Below the pieces are notes generated by a model. That model did not search any database and had not been told where the DNA came from. It saw nothing but the letters and a program-made list of their open reading frames with translations. The position numbers and the translations under genes are program-made. Source: Rhodococcus spongiicola (GTDB taxonomy: Bacteria; Actinomycetota; Actinomycetes; Mycobacteriales; Mycobacteriaceae). Taken from it: a stretch of 64,000 nt of DNA. The stretch's first letter is position 1. Each line of letters begins with the position of its first letter. Positions 55,955 through 64,000 of the stretch are shown piece after piece. The stretch lies in NCBI RefSeq assembly GCF_004011835.1, contig NZ_RKLN01000002.1:229469-293468 (forward strand), written 5' to 3'.

Positions 55955-57126
55955 TGAGCGGCTGGGGGCCGCCGAGCGGCGACGAGCTGAGAGGGTTCAC
56001 TGTCGGGATCACGGCAGCGCGGCGAGCGGAGGAGTTCGCAACGCTGCTCACGCGCCGGGGCGCCGATGTAGTGCACGCGCCGGCCATCCGGATCATCCCG
56101 CTCGCCGACGACACCGAGTTGGCTCGGGCCACCGAGGAAGTGATCGCGGACCCGCCCGATGTCACGATCGCGACGACGGGTATCGGCTTCCGGGGCTGGA
56201 TGGGTGTAGCGGAAGGCTGGGGGCGGGCCGACAAGCTACTGACCGCGCTGCGCACGAGCCGCATCCTGGTGCGTGGACCGAAGGCCAAGGGAGCCGTCCG
56301 TGCGGCCGACCTGCGGGAGGAGTGGTCCCCCGACTCGGAGTCGTCGGCGGAGCTGCTCGATCATCTGCTGGCGGAAGGCGTCGAGGGGCGACGGATCGCG
56401 GTACAGCTGCACGGTACGTCGACGCAATGGGAAACAGTTCCCGACTTCTGCGCCGTGCTGCGCGCGGCGGGCGCCGAAGTGATCGCTGTGCCGGTGTACC
56501 GCTGGATGCCCCCGGAGGACTACAACGCGGTGGATCGCCTGATCGAATCCGTCGCCTCCGGTGCCCTGGACGCGCTCAGCTTCACGAGCGCACCGGCAGT
56601 GGCGTCGATCCTGGAGCGGGCCGAGGAGACCGGTGTTCTCGAGCCGCTGTTGCAGGCACTCGACGGCCAGGTGATGGCCGCCTGTGTCGGGCCGGTCACG
56701 GCCGCGCCGCTCGAGGCCGTCGGGGTTCGCCCGATCACTCCTGGACGGGCACGGCTCGGTTCGCTGGCTCGGCAGATCGCCGATGAGTTGCCACGTCGGG
56801 CCGCCCGGGTACGGGCGGGTGGCCACGACCTGAGTGTGCGGGGGAACTGCGTCGTCGTCGACGGTGAGGTCAAGCCGCTCTCGCCGGCAGGAATGGCACT
56901 GGTCCGGCGATTGGCGGAGCGGCCGGGCCTGGTCGTCTCCCGCACGGACCTGCTCGCCGCGCTTCCGGGCGGCAGCGAGGACCCGCACGCGGTCGAGACG
57001 GCCATCGCCCGCCTTCGCAGCCACCTCGGTGTTCCGAAGGCCGTGCAGACTGTCGTGAAGCGCGGCTACCGGCTGGCGCTGGAACCGGCGGAGTACGAGC
57101 GAGTGCTGGAGGGGAGTCGGGCATGA
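55954..57126 (+). CDS. nnaR: NnaR: uroporphyrinogen-III synthase fused to a winged-helix domain
   Basis: The 390-aa protein has a HemD-like region (residues about 12-260, VGITAARRAEEFATLL, ATTGIGFRGWM) and a C-terminal OmpR-type DNA-binding domain (about 290-380, LSPAGMALVRRLAERPGLVVSRTDLL in part). NnaR of Mycolicibacterium smegmatis and Streptomyces co-activates nitrate and nitrite genes. ATG at 55954 overlaps the nirD stop; an overlapping GTG at 55951 is possible. The fusion connects siroheme precursor synthesis with nitrate gene control. Confidence 0.9.
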   Translation: MSGWGPPSGDELRGFTVGITAARRAEEFATLLTRRGADVVHAPAIRIIPLADDTELARATEEVIADPPDVTIATTGIGFRGWMGVAEGWGRADKLLTALRTSRILVRGPKAKGAVRAADLREEWSPDSESSAELLDHLLAEGVEGRRIAVQLHGTSTQWETVPDFCAVLRAAGAEVIAVPVYRWMPPEDYNAVDRLIESVASGALDALSFTSAPAVASILERAEETGVLEPLLQALDGQVMAACVGPVTAAPLEAVGVRPITPGRARLGSLARQIADELPRRAARVRAGGHDLSVRGNCVVVDGEVKPLSPAGMALVRRLAERPGLVVSRTDLLAALPGGSEDPHAVETAIARLRSHLGVPKAVQTVVKRGYRLALEPAEYERVLEGSRA

Positions 57127-57824
57127 GTCGTGCGGAGTTGGTTCTCGTCGCACACGGCACCCGCAGCCAGGCCGGTGTCGAAACCGTGGCGGCGCTGGCC
57201 GACGCGGTCGCCGACCGGGTCGGGCCCGTGCGCACAGCGTTCGTCGACGTGCTGGGTCCGTCACCGGCCGAGGTGCTGCGTGATGTCGATGGTCCCGCGG
57301 TGCTGGTCCCGGCGTTCCTGGCGTCGGGCTATCACGTCCACACGGACGTGCCGCGCGGCGTGATCGAGAGTGCTCACCCCCGCGTATCCATCACGCGCGC
57401 ACTCGGGCCGCACCCGTCACTGGCGCGGGTTCTCGAGGAACGCCTCCGCGAATCAGGTTGGCGGCAAGGAGATTCCGTGGTCCTCGCGGCGGCTGGTTCC
57501 TCGGACCCGCGAGCCCGTCACGACGTCCGACGCGCCGCGGCGATGCTGTCGGCGCGGGTGCAGCGCGAGGTGCCGGTGGCCTACATCGCGACCGGCACGC
57601 CGACGGTGCCGGATGTGGTGCGGCAGTTGCGGTCGGCGGGGGAGCGCCGCGTGTTCGTCGCGTCGTATCTGCTGGCACCGGGACTCTTCCACGCCCGACT
57701 CGCGCAGTCCGGGGCCGACGGCGTCACGGCACCGCTCGGAACGCACCCCGCGATCGTCGATATCGTCGCCTCTCGGTACCTGCTGGCGGCCCCGCGTGTG
57801 GATCAGTTCGAGAATTCGATCTGA
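57123..57824 (+). CDS. Sirohydrochlorin chelatase (CbiX/SirB type)
   Basis: The 233-aa protein inserts Fe2+ (or Co2+) into sirohydrochlorin. It has two homologous halves: VLVAHGTRS with His10-type ligand and FLASGYHVHTDVP, then VVLAAAGSS and FVASYLLAPGLFHARL. It matches Rv0259c next to NnaR and supplies siroheme for NirB. ATG at 57123 overlaps nnaR by four bases. Its end overlaps the convergent thioesterase gene. Confidence 0.92.
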   Translation: MSRAELVLVAHGTRSQAGVETVAALADAVADRVGPVRTAFVDVLGPSPAEVLRDVDGPAVLVPAFLASGYHVHTDVPRGVIESAHPRVSITRALGPHPSLARVLEERLRESGWRQGDSVVLAAAGSSDPRARHDVRRAAAMLSARVQREVPVAYIATGTPTVPDVVRQLRSAGERRVFVASYLLAPGLFHARLAQSGADGVTAPLGTHPAIVDIVASRYLLAAPRVDQFENSI

Positions 57825-58609
57825 CGCGCCGCGTTCGACAGCGCGCTGACAACGCACGTGCCGATCGGGCCGAGCCGATCGAAAATCGTGGTGGAGCCGA
57901 CCGAGATTCCGTCGATGCTGAGGTGGTTGTCGGCTTCGAGGCCGATCTCCGGGCCCTCCGGGAGCCGGGAGAGCGCCAGCGTCAGATCGGCATTGATGAA
58001 CCCGACACCCTCGGTGCCCCAGTTCGTCATCAGGCTCGTCGCCTCCCCCACCATCGCGGCCCGCACGAACGGAGACGGCTCTTCGCCTGCGACGACAGGA
58101 ATCTGATACTGCCACATGCGCTTTCGGCTCGCGCCTTGGTGGTCGATGAATGACGACGACCAGCCTCCCGGATGGTCGTCGCTGCCAAGCCACGGAACTG
58201 ACGGTGCCTGCAATGGTTGGAGGACGTCGAGCGGTGGGGGCTGAGGGCTCTCCGGGCGGGTCCACAGCTCACCCGGTGGTTGCGTCGAACGCCGCAGGAA
58301 CACCACCGAAGCGCGGGCGACGACCTGGTCGTTCTGGACAGCCTCGGCGTCGGCGACACGGATACGGTTGCCGTCGCGCACCGCCCGCGTGACGACATCG
58401 AGTCGTTGAGCGCGTGCAGGTGCGAACAGATCAACGGTCAGCCGCGCGGGAACGAACCCTTCCGCACCGTGCTCGTCCTCGATGGCACGGGCGAGGATGC
58501 CGCACAACGCCGGCCCGATGATCATGTCCGACGACCAGCGGCTGATACCCAGCGGGAGCGGGGTGAAGCCCTCGCCGTCGCGAGTGAGGAACCCGACCGA
58601 TTCGTTCAT
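57803..58609 (-). CDS. Acyl-CoA thioesterase-like double-hotdog protein
   Basis: The 268-aa protein has a double hotdog fold of the TesB-like family: WSSDMIIGPALCGILARAIE, a strand DVVTRAVRDGNRIRVADAEAVQ, and a second half with GFINADLTLALSRLPEG. Catalytic residues are not fully clear. ATG at 58609 is preferred, a GTG two codons upstream is possible. It overlaps the chelatase gene by 22 bases. Substrate unknown. Confidence 0.85.
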   Translation of the reverse strand: MNESVGFLTRDGEGFTPLPLGISRWSSDMIIGPALCGILARAIEDEHGAEGFVPARLTVDLFAPARAQRLDVVTRAVRDGNRIRVADAEAVQNDQVVARASVVFLRRSTQPPGELWTRPESPQPPPLDVLQPLQAPSVPWLGSDDHPGGWSSSFIDHQGASRKRMWQYQIPVVAGEEPSPFVRAAMVGEATSLMTNWGTEGVGFINADLTLALSRLPEGPEIGLEADNHLSIDGISVGSTTIFDRLGPIGTCVVSALSNAARQIEFSN

Positions 58610-58869
58610 CCGCACCTACTTCCTGAGCACGTTCTCGGCCACCATGTGGTCACCGCTACTTATCGCAACATACGACATTGCCGTCGGTGGCTGACATCGC
58701 CCTCCGGGGAAAGTTCGCGCGTGCCGTTGCGCGGGAAGTGCGCCCGATCCGCACAGTGCCGGTCTACGGTGAGAACAGATCGGGCACGCCGGGACGACCG
58801 TCGCATTCTGGTCCAGCACTCGAGGCGTGCGAGACAGCCGTCGACGCAGGCCGGGAGGAAGGTTCCGAG

Positions 58870-59841
58870 ATGACCATGACACCAGTCGACCGACAGAGCT
58901 TCAGCAGTTTGCGCAAGGGCGGACTCAACTGGGATGCCTTCCCGTTGAGGTTGTTCGTCAAGGGCAACGCGAAGTTCTGGAATCCCGTGGACCTGGACTT
59001 CACGCAGGACGCCGAGGACTGGCAGGCACTGAACAGCGAGGAAAGGCGTAGTGCGACTTACCTGTGCACGCAGTTCCTCGCCGGCGAGGAAGCGGTGACC
59101 GAGGACATTCAGCCGTTCATGAAGGCGATGGCAGCGGAAGGCCGGTTCGGCGACGAGATGTATCTGACGCAGTTCTGCTTCGAGGAGGCGAAGCACGTCC
59201 AGGTGTTCCGCCGCTGGATGGACACGGTGGGTCTCGATGGCGACCTGCATCCGTTCGTCGCCGAGAACCCCCACTACCGCACCCTCTTCTACGAGGAGCT
59301 GCCCAGGTCGCTTCGATTGCTCGAGACCGACCCGAGTCCGGCCAACCAGATACGGGCCTCCGTCACCTACAACCACGTCATCGAGGGCAGCCTCGCCCTG
59401 ACTGGGTACTACGCCTGGCAACGCGTGTGCACCGAACGCGGAATCATGCCCGGCATGCAGGAACTCGTCCGTCGGATCGGTGACGACGAGCGACGGCACA
59501 TGGCGTGGGGCACGTTCACCTGCCGCAGGCACGTCGCCGCCGACGACAGCAACTGGGACCTCGTCCAGGAGCGAATGGGTGAGCTCCTTCCACACGCGCT
59601 GAGCATGATTCAGTGGGTGAACGAGCAGTTCGAGGAGCCCCCGTTCGGCATTGCGCCACAAGACTTCCTCGACTACGCCTCCGACCGCGCGCAGCGACGT
59701 CTCGGCGCGATCGAGTCCGCCCGAGGCCGACCTGTCGAGGAGATCGATCTCGACTACTCGCCCGAGACTCTCGAGGACACGTTCGGCAAGGAGGACGAGG
59801 CGGCGATTGCAGAGATCGCCGCCGATTCGGCTTCCGCGTGA
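58870..59841 (+). CDS. R2-like ligand-binding oxidase (R2lox)
   Basis: R2lox proteins have a Mn/Fe cofactor and a bound long-chain ligand; the best known is Rv0233. The 323-aa protein has metal ligands E73, E106, H109 ([10 protein letters not shown]), a second E in [14 protein letters not shown], and E/H in [11 protein letters not shown]76 (GEEAV) and the Tyr before VIEG are the places of the Tyr-Val ether crosslink, which separates R2lox from ribonucleotide reductase R2. GGAGGAAGG lies seven bases before ATG 58870. The gene has no NrdA nearby. Confidence 0.92.
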   Translation: MTMTPVDRQSFSSLRKGGLNWDAFPLRLFVKGNAKFWNPVDLDFTQDAEDWQALNSEERRSATYLCTQFLAGEEAVTEDIQPFMKAMAAEGRFGDEMYLTQFCFEEAKHVQVFRRWMDTVGLDGDLHPFVAENPHYRTLFYEELPRSLRLLETDPSPANQIRASVTYNHVIEGSLALTGYYAWQRVCTERGIMPGMQELVRRIGDDERRHMAWGTFTCRRHVAADDSNWDLVQERMGELLPHALSMIQWVNEQFEEPPFGIAPQDFLDYASDRAQRRLGAIESARGRPVEEIDLDYSPETLEDTFGKEDEAAIAEIAADSASA

Positions 59842-59946
59842 GCTCGATCTCCACCTGCGGGATCGATTGACACTCGCGCCAACTTCCCGCTGGCGGCCTG
59901 CGGTGCACCGTCAGGCTGCAGCGGCACGCATCTCGACCTTCGATAG
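59828..59946. repeat. Intergenic element, copy A
   Basis: This stretch begins in the last codons of the R2lox gene with CGGCTTCCG and contains GAGCTCGATCTCCAC, an imperfect hairpin around CCTGCGGTGCACCGTCAGG and the ending TCGACCTTCGATAG. The same order of elements recurs at 60850-60942. Confidence 0.6.
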
Positions 59947-60105
59947 CCCGACTGGACTACGCGGGTTGGTGTCCCCCGACAGGGGCCCTCCGGTGACGTA
60001 CGACACGGTGTGTCACCTTTCTGTGCGCTGCCCCGTCCTTGTCCATGAAGTGATCGACGGTTGCCCATGCATTGTCGTGCCGGGGCGTGAAAGGAGTTGG
60101 GGAAC

Positions 60106-60840
60106 ATGAGGCTTGCGGTTGTTGGTGGAACCGGGCTGGTGGGGTCGAAGGTCGTCGCGCGTGCGCGGCAGGCAGGAATCGACACGGTCGTCGTCGCCCG
60201 CTCCACGGGGGTCGATCTGATGACCGGTGACGGGCTCGATGCCGCGCTTTCAGGATGTGACGCTGTTGTGGACGTTTCGAACAAGACAGTGATGCGAGCA
60301 GGTCCAGCTGTCCGGTACTTCGAGCAAGCGGCAGCGAATCTGGCTGCGGCCGCACAGCGTGCGGCCGTCGGTCATCTAGTCACGTTGTCGATCGTCGGGA
60401 TAGACGGAATCGACTTCGGCTACTACCTCGGTAAACGCGCACAGGAGGATCGTGTGCGTTCCAGTGCGGTTCCGTGGACTATCGTCCGTGCCACACATTT
60501 CTTCGAGTATCCCGAGCCGCTTCTCGCGTCGAAGTCGCGGTTCGTCGCCATTCCACGGATTCTGTGTCAGCCGGTGGCCGCCGACGACGTCGCCGAGTTC
60601 CTGGTGCGGACTTCTCAGCACGATCCCGTATGGGGAACCCGCTCGATCGCGGGTCCCCGGCAGGAGCAGGTGGTCGACATGGCGCGCCGGATCGTCGCCG
60701 CCCGTCACCTGCGTCGACTGGTGGTACCGGTCACGATGCCCGGGAAGGTTGGAAAAGCGATGGCTACGGGCGGTCTCATCCCACAGGGCAACTTCCTCAG
60801 GACCACGACATCGTTCGACGACTACGTTGCCACCCTCTGA
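60106..60840 (+). CDS. NAD(P)-binding SDR/NmrA-like protein
   Basis: The 244-aa atypical SDR has a Rossmann N-terminus AVVGGTGLVGSKVVARA, an active-site-like loop LSIVGIDGIDFGYYLGKRAQ, and VRATHFFEYP; it resembles NmrA/DUF complex I-type sensors with Tyr-x3-Lys (YYLGK). ATG at 60106 with AAGGAG nine bases before. It is bounded by copies A and B of an intergenic element. Function unknown. Confidence 0.85.
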   Translation: MRLAVVGGTGLVGSKVVARARQAGIDTVVVARSTGVDLMTGDGLDAALSGCDAVVDVSNKTVMRAGPAVRYFEQAAANLAAAAQRAAVGHLVTLSIVGIDGIDFGYYLGKRAQEDRVRSSAVPWTIVRATHFFEYPEPLLASKSRFVAIPRILCQPVAADDVAEFLVRTSQHDPVWGTRSIAGPRQEQVVDMARRIVAARHLRRLVVPVTMPGKVGKAMATGGLIPQGNFLRTTTSFDDYVATL

Positions 60841-60849
60841 TCATGTCTT

Positions 60850-60942
60850 CGGCTTCCGTTCGAGCTTGATCTCCACATCGCAGCCTGGCGGTGCGCTCTC
60901 GCACCGCCAGGCTGCGACGGCACGATTCATCGACCTTTATAG
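60850..60942. repeat. Intergenic element, copy B
   Basis: Copy B of the element at 59828-59946. It has CGGCTTCCG, GAGCTTGATCTCCAC, a perfect hairpin (60878-60917) and the ending TCGACCTTTATAG. Confidence 0.6.
60878..60917 (+). terminator. Perfect 18-bp hairpin
   Basis: TCGCAGCCTGGCGGTGCG pairs perfectly with CGCACCGCCAGGCTGCGA around CTCT. It lies 37 bases after the SDR stop and just before the GNAT gene. Confidence 0.7.
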
Positions 60943-60943
60943 T
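60938..60943 (+). promoter_or_regulatory. Extended -10 for a leaderless GNAT transcript
   Basis: TATAGT ends six bases before the ATG at 60950. No ribosome binding site is present, so transcription may begin at the start codon. Confidence 0.5.
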
Positions 60944-60949
60944 TCTGTC

Positions 60950-61654
60950 ATGCATCAGATCCCAGAGTTGGACCGATTCGACCCGGTGCGGGATCCGCGC
61001 CCCGTCGACGAGCCCTGGCCGCAGTTGGCCTGGCCGATCTCTGTTGATACTGAGCTGACCGGTGAAGTGGTGCAGCTGAATTCGATCGATCCGACAGCTG
61101 ATGCAGCTGAGTTGTTTCGCGCACTCGATCACGATGGCGTGTGGGCTCACGTGCCTGGACGTCCCCGTGATCCTCAGGATTTTGCGGAGATCCTCAGCTC
61201 CCGTCACACACGACCCGACTGGAACACATGGGTTGTTCGCACGCGGCGCGCGATTGCGGGCCTGCCCGCGGGTGCGATCGTCGGCACGAGCTCGTATCTC
61301 GACGTGAGCGCGCACGATGCCCGCCTGGAGATCGGCTACACGCTTTACACGCCTGCAGTGTGGTCCAGCGCGGTGAATCCGGAGACCAAGCTGCTGCTCC
61401 TGGGGTATGCGTTCGACACCCTTCACGCCGGCCGCGTCCAAATGAAGACGGACACCAGAAATCACCGCTCGCAGCAGGCCATTGCCCGACTCGGAGCCCA
61501 GTATGAAGGAACTCTCCGGCGTCACTTTCGGCGATCCGACGGCACCGTCCGCGACACGGTGATGTTCTCGGTCAGTGCGGAGGACTGGCCGGACGTGCGT
61601 CAGCGTCTCACATCGAGGCTTCGATCCCACTCTCAGGAGAGAGTCGACCGGTGA
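60950..61654 (+). CDS. GNAT-family acetyltransferase, RimJ/RimL-like
   Basis: The 234-aa protein has a RimJ/RimL-type GNAT domain: GTSSYLDVSAHDARLEIGYT, KLLLLGYAFDTLHAGRVQMKTDTRN, then RSQQAIARLGAQYEGTLRRHF. The start ATG 60950 lacks a ribosome binding site but has TATAGT at -12, so it is probably leaderless. Target unknown. Upstream in-frame extension runs through the SDR gene and is rejected. Confidence 0.87.
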   Translation: MHQIPELDRFDPVRDPRPVDEPWPQLAWPISVDTELTGEVVQLNSIDPTADAAELFRALDHDGVWAHVPGRPRDPQDFAEILSSRHTRPDWNTWVVRTRRAIAGLPAGAIVGTSSYLDVSAHDARLEIGYTLYTPAVWSSAVNPETKLLLLGYAFDTLHAGRVQMKTDTRNHRSQQAIARLGAQYEGTLRRHFRRSDGTVRDTVMFSVSAEDWPDVRQRLTSRLRSHSQERVDR

Positions 61655-61718
61655 AGTAGCACACAGCCTGTCACTCTTCGGTTCGACAGAGCCACCAGCA
61701 GTGTCGAGGGTTCCCGGC

Positions 61719-62783
61719 TCACTTTCTGGCGATGTAGTAACTGTTCACCGGGTCGGATTCGATCTCCGCGACCTCGACTTCGTCGAATCCCGCCTCCTTG
61801 AGCATCGATTCGGCCAGTTGCCGACCCCATGCAGTCCCGAGCCCCGCGCCGCCGAGGGCCAGCGAAACGCTCATGCAATGCATCACCGACGCCGTGTAGA
61901 AGTAGGTCCTGAGCGGGACACCTACATTTTCTTCGAGTCGGCTCGAGGCCTTGATGTCGACCATAAGGAACACACCACCGGGTCGCAGCGCGCGGTAGAT
62001 GTTGGCCAGCACCTGGTCCGGTTGTACCTGGTCGTGGATGCTGTCGAACGCGGTGATGACGTCGTAGGCCTCGGTGGCGTCTAGTGCGGCCACGTCAGCT
62101 TGCTGGAACGTCGCGTTCACCAGGCCCAGCCGAGTCGCTTCGGCTGCGCCGGTCGAGATTCCCTCCTCGGAGATGTCAATTCCGACGAACCGGCTATCCG
62201 GATAGCTCTGGGCCATCACGTTTATCGCATGTCCGCTGCCGCAACCGAAGTCCGCCACGTCGGCGCCGGCGCGCAGCTTCTCGGGCAGGCCCGCAGCCAA
62301 CGGCAGAATCACATCGATCAGCGCGGCGTCGAACACCTCGCCGCTCATCTCAGCCATTAGTGTGTGGAAGCGCGGATATTCGCTGTAGGGCAGGCCGCCA
62401 CCGTCGCGGAAGCAGTCGATGATTTTCTGCTCCTTTTCACCGTAGATCGGGATGAATTGGGCGACTCGCGCGAGGTTGTCCGGCCCCGCGGCTCGGGTCA
62501 GCACCGCCGCGTAGTCGGGTGGCAGGTGGTAGTGCTCGGTGGTGCTGTCGTAGTCGACGACGCGCGCGGTGACCATGCCGCCCAGCCACTCTCGAACATA
62601 GCGTTCGTTCAGACCGGCGGCGCGGGCGATTTCCGCGCTGGGAGCCGGTTCGAGACCGGCCAGTGTGTCGAACAGTCCGGTCTGGTGGCCGATGCTGACC
62701 AGGATCGCGGTGCTGGCACCGTCGATCACGCCCATGATTCGTTCGGCAAATTGCTCGGTGCTGTCTCCAGCCATGGCACTCAT
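61719..62783 (-). CDS. Class I SAM-dependent methyltransferase with winged-helix N-terminus
   Basis: The 354-aa protein has an N-terminal winged-helix region ([37 protein letters not shown] type) and a Rossmann methyltransferase domain with motif [15 protein letters not shown] and post-[11 protein letters not shown]. Such proteins are close to O-methyltransferases of natural product pathways. ATG at 62783, six bases after GAGG. Upstream in-frame sequence to 63116 is not supported. Substrate unknown. Confidence 0.88.
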   Translation of the reverse strand: MSAMAGDSTEQFAERIMGVIDGASTAILVSIGHQTGLFDTLAGLEPAPSAEIARAAGLNERYVREWLGGMVTARVVDYDSTTEHYHLPPDYAAVLTRAAGPDNLARVAQFIPIYGEKEQKIIDCFRDGGGLPYSEYPRFHTLMAEMSGEVFDAALIDVILPLAAGLPEKLRAGADVADFGCGSGHAINVMAQSYPDSRFVGIDISEEGISTGAAEATRLGLVNATFQQADVAALDATEAYDVITAFDSIHDQVQPDQVLANIYRALRPGGVFLMVDIKASSRLEENVGVPLRTYFYTASVMHCMSVSLALGGAGLGTAWGRQLAESMLKEAGFDEVEVAEIESDPVNSYYIARK

Positions 62784-63241
62784 TAAACACCTCGCAAGTG
62801 AGCTGGACCACCGTCGTCGAACCGGTGACGCAGTCGTGCAGTCGGATCGGCTCGGGGCAGGGTCGTGGAAGACATCTCGATACCCGTCGGCGGTGGGAGA
62901 AGTAGACGTCGTGTGCGGTGAAAGATGCAGCGCCACAATGTAACCCGAGTGAATGTCAACAACGAAATCAGAGATGGTCAACAATCCGACCGCGCGGCTT
63001 TTTGACATTCGAGCGTGGAACGCAGGGAGCTCCGCAGGACGGGTTCGGAGATCCACGCTCTGTCCGGCGCCGATGGTATTCCGCTGGTGGTGGACGTCTC
63101 GGCCGTGAACGCTCACATCTGTGCGCTAGTCCAAGTTGCGACACATGGGTTCGAGTTGGTTTCATCGTCGGGATCTATGTGCTCGGGGAGTCAGTAGTTG
63201 TAGGTCCCGTGAGCGGGACGGAGACGGGGGGGTCGGCGTTC
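62784..63241. other. 458-base divergent intergenic region
   Basis: The region between the methyltransferase and the small membrane gene has AT-rich stretch near 62940-63005 with GTCAACAA twice (62955-62962, 62977-62984), 22 bases apart. I see no gene; frames here have poor codon bias. Confidence 0.55.
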
Positions 63242-63613
63242 ATGCCGTATTTGGGTTTGATTGTGATGATCCTGTGGATCGTCTGTTTGGTGGATGTCAT
63301 CGTCGCCGACGAGCACGCGGTGCGGAATCTTCCGAAGGTCGGCTGGATCTTTGTCGTCCTGCTGGTGCCGTTGCTCGGTCCGGCGCTGTGGATCGTCGTT
63401 GGACGCCCCGATCACGGCTTTGCTCCGCGTCGACCTGTCGCGCCGCCGTCGGCCTTCCCAGAGTACGACCGGCCGGGTCGACACGTGGCGCAGCGCTCCG
63501 GTGAGGACGAAGAGTTCCTGCGGCGCTGTCGAGAGCGGGCGGAGGAGCAGAGGCGAATCGCCCGGGAACAGCGCCAGAAGAACCCGGACGCTGACGGTGA
63601 ATCAGTAGGGTAG
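63242..63613 (+). CDS. Small membrane protein with PLDc_N-type domain
   Basis: The 123-aa protein has two TM helices (residues 2-20, 32-52; the GWIFVVLLVPLLGPALWIV segment) of the phospholipase D N-terminal type and a charged helical C-terminus (EEFLRRCRERAEEQRRIARE). ATG at 63242 is used; GTG at 63209 would add eleven residues. The stop overlaps moeA convergently by twelve bases. No nuclease domain is present. Confidence 0.8.
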   Translation: MPYLGLIVMILWIVCLVDVIVADEHAVRNLPKVGWIFVVLLVPLLGPALWIVVGRPDHGFAPRRPVAPPSAFPEYDRPGRHVAQRSGEDEEFLRRCRERAEEQRRIAREQRQKNPDADGESVG

Positions 63614-64000
63614 AGAAAGCAATTCGACCACCTGGCCGTCAACCGGGTCGGGTGGAAGGAGTGCAAGCGCCTCCCGGTCGATCAGTCCCGCTAGATGAGC
63701 TGTGCGTACGACGGTGTCGGCCCGCCACGTGCCGTCCGACCGGCGGGCAACGGGAACGATCCGCGTGATGGGTGCCCCCGCCTCCGCCGCATTGACCACG
63801 ACACCGGTCTCGGGCGTCGCCGGCGTCCGCGCCGTCAACCCGTCGACGATCGCGGGCATCATCGTTAGTAGTGTCGCCACCGCGGCGAGTGGATTCCCGG
63901 GCAGCCCGAGCACTACTCGCCCGTCCGCCAGAAGTGCGGTCACCTGAGAGCCGCCGGGCCGGCACCGTACCCGTCCGACGACGACCCTGGCCCCGGCGCG
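63602..64000 (-). CDS. moeA: Molybdopterin molybdotransferase MoeA, C-terminal part
   Basis: MoeA inserts molybdate into adenylylated molybdopterin. Only the C-terminal 132 residues are inside the window. VVLGLPGNPLAAVATLLTMM and the preceding GGSQ match domain III; the final part is domain IV. The frame continues to base 64000. It fits the needs of the molybdenum nitrate reductase in the window, though MoeA serves all Mo enzymes. Confidence 0.9.
   Translation of the reverse strand, partial: RAGARVVVGRVRCRPGGSQVTALLADGRVVLGLPGNPLAAVATLLTMMPAIVDGLTARTPATPETGVVVNAAEAGAPITRIVPVARRSDGTWRADTVVRTAHLAGLIDREALALLPPDPVDGQVVELLSLPY

Overview
The window reads as chromosomal core DNA of a high-GC actinobacterium of the order Mycobacteriales, most like Rhodococcus or a close Nocardiaceae relative. 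The gene order follows two blocks known from Mycobacterium tuberculosis: sahH-tmk-mtrA-mtrB-lpqB-comF-hpf-secA1 through tgs, desaturase, aroA, sigH, whiB1, rhlE, fasR and moeZ (the Rv3248c to Rv3205c region), and a nitrate assimilation block like Rv0252 to Rv0261c. GTG starts are frequent and GTGA/ATGA stop-start overlaps are common. I see no rRNA, tRNA, CRISPR, insertion sequence, phage gene or plasmid signature. The species cannot be fixed from the sequence alone.

Layout. 1-11.3 kb: adenosylhomocysteinase (5' end cut off by the window), thymidylate kinase, the MtrAB two-component system with its lipoprotein LpqB, a ComF-like phosphoribosyltransferase, long-form ribosome hibernation factor and SecA1. 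11.3-18.6 kb: an Rv3235-type protein, a HAD protein, a WS/DGAT-like acyltransferase with an altered active-site motif, a DUF6912 protein, then a ferredoxin-type oxidoreductase followed by two tandem DesA3-type acyl-CoA desaturases. 18.8-27.7 kb: flavin oxidoreductases, a thioredoxin-reductase-like flavoprotein divergent from a MarR regulator, RsgA, AroA, a SRAP protein, a luciferase-like monooxygenase, a YbaK deacylase and a glycerol-facilitator-type channel. 28-31.5 kb: SigH with its zinc anti-sigma factor, the tiny ribosomal protein bL37, a 71-aa biotinyl protein, the PdtaS sensor kinase and WhiB1. 31.8-45.7 kb: lipid kinase, small membrane protein, GNAT, phosphatase, ParA-like ATPase, SDR, Rv3212-like protein, RhlE helicase, ferritin-like protein, DUF3107, FasR, a DUF3152 putative zinc protease, a HAD phosphatase, MoeZ and a kinase-fold protein. 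45.6-57.8 kb: GntR regulator and CynX-type transporter, then a tightly packed nitrate/nitrite assimilation operon (narK, molybdenum nitrate reductase, FAD/[2Fe-2S] electron-transfer protein, nirB, nirD, nnaR, sirohydrochlorin chelatase). 57.8-64 kb: thioesterase-like protein, R2-like ligand-binding oxidase, NAD(P)-binding protein, GNAT, methyltransferase, small membrane protein and the 3' part of moeA.

How parts fit together. Nitrate enters through NarK, is reduced by the molybdenum enzyme fed by the FAD/BFD protein, and nitrite is reduced to ammonium by NirBD, whose siroheme needs the chelatase at the operon end; NnaR and a GlnR-like box between nirB and nirD suggest nitrogen control. The flavin/2Fe-2S reductase probably supplies electrons to the two desaturases, and the upstream regions of the reductase and of the second desaturase share an exact 12-base motif that lies in a palindrome in the second case. 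SigH has a good match to its own promoter class upstream, and whiB1 has a CRP-type site. Regulatory sites, terminators and repeats listed here are read by eye and have not been tested.

The most distinctive sequence-level observations are: short tandem duplications that span the stop codon in several unrelated genes; a HS instead of HH in the acyltransferase motif; two likely CTG starts with CTGA geometry; a 24-codon ribosomal protein gene behind a perfect 20-bp hairpin; and a roughly 100-bp intergenic element present twice around one short gene.
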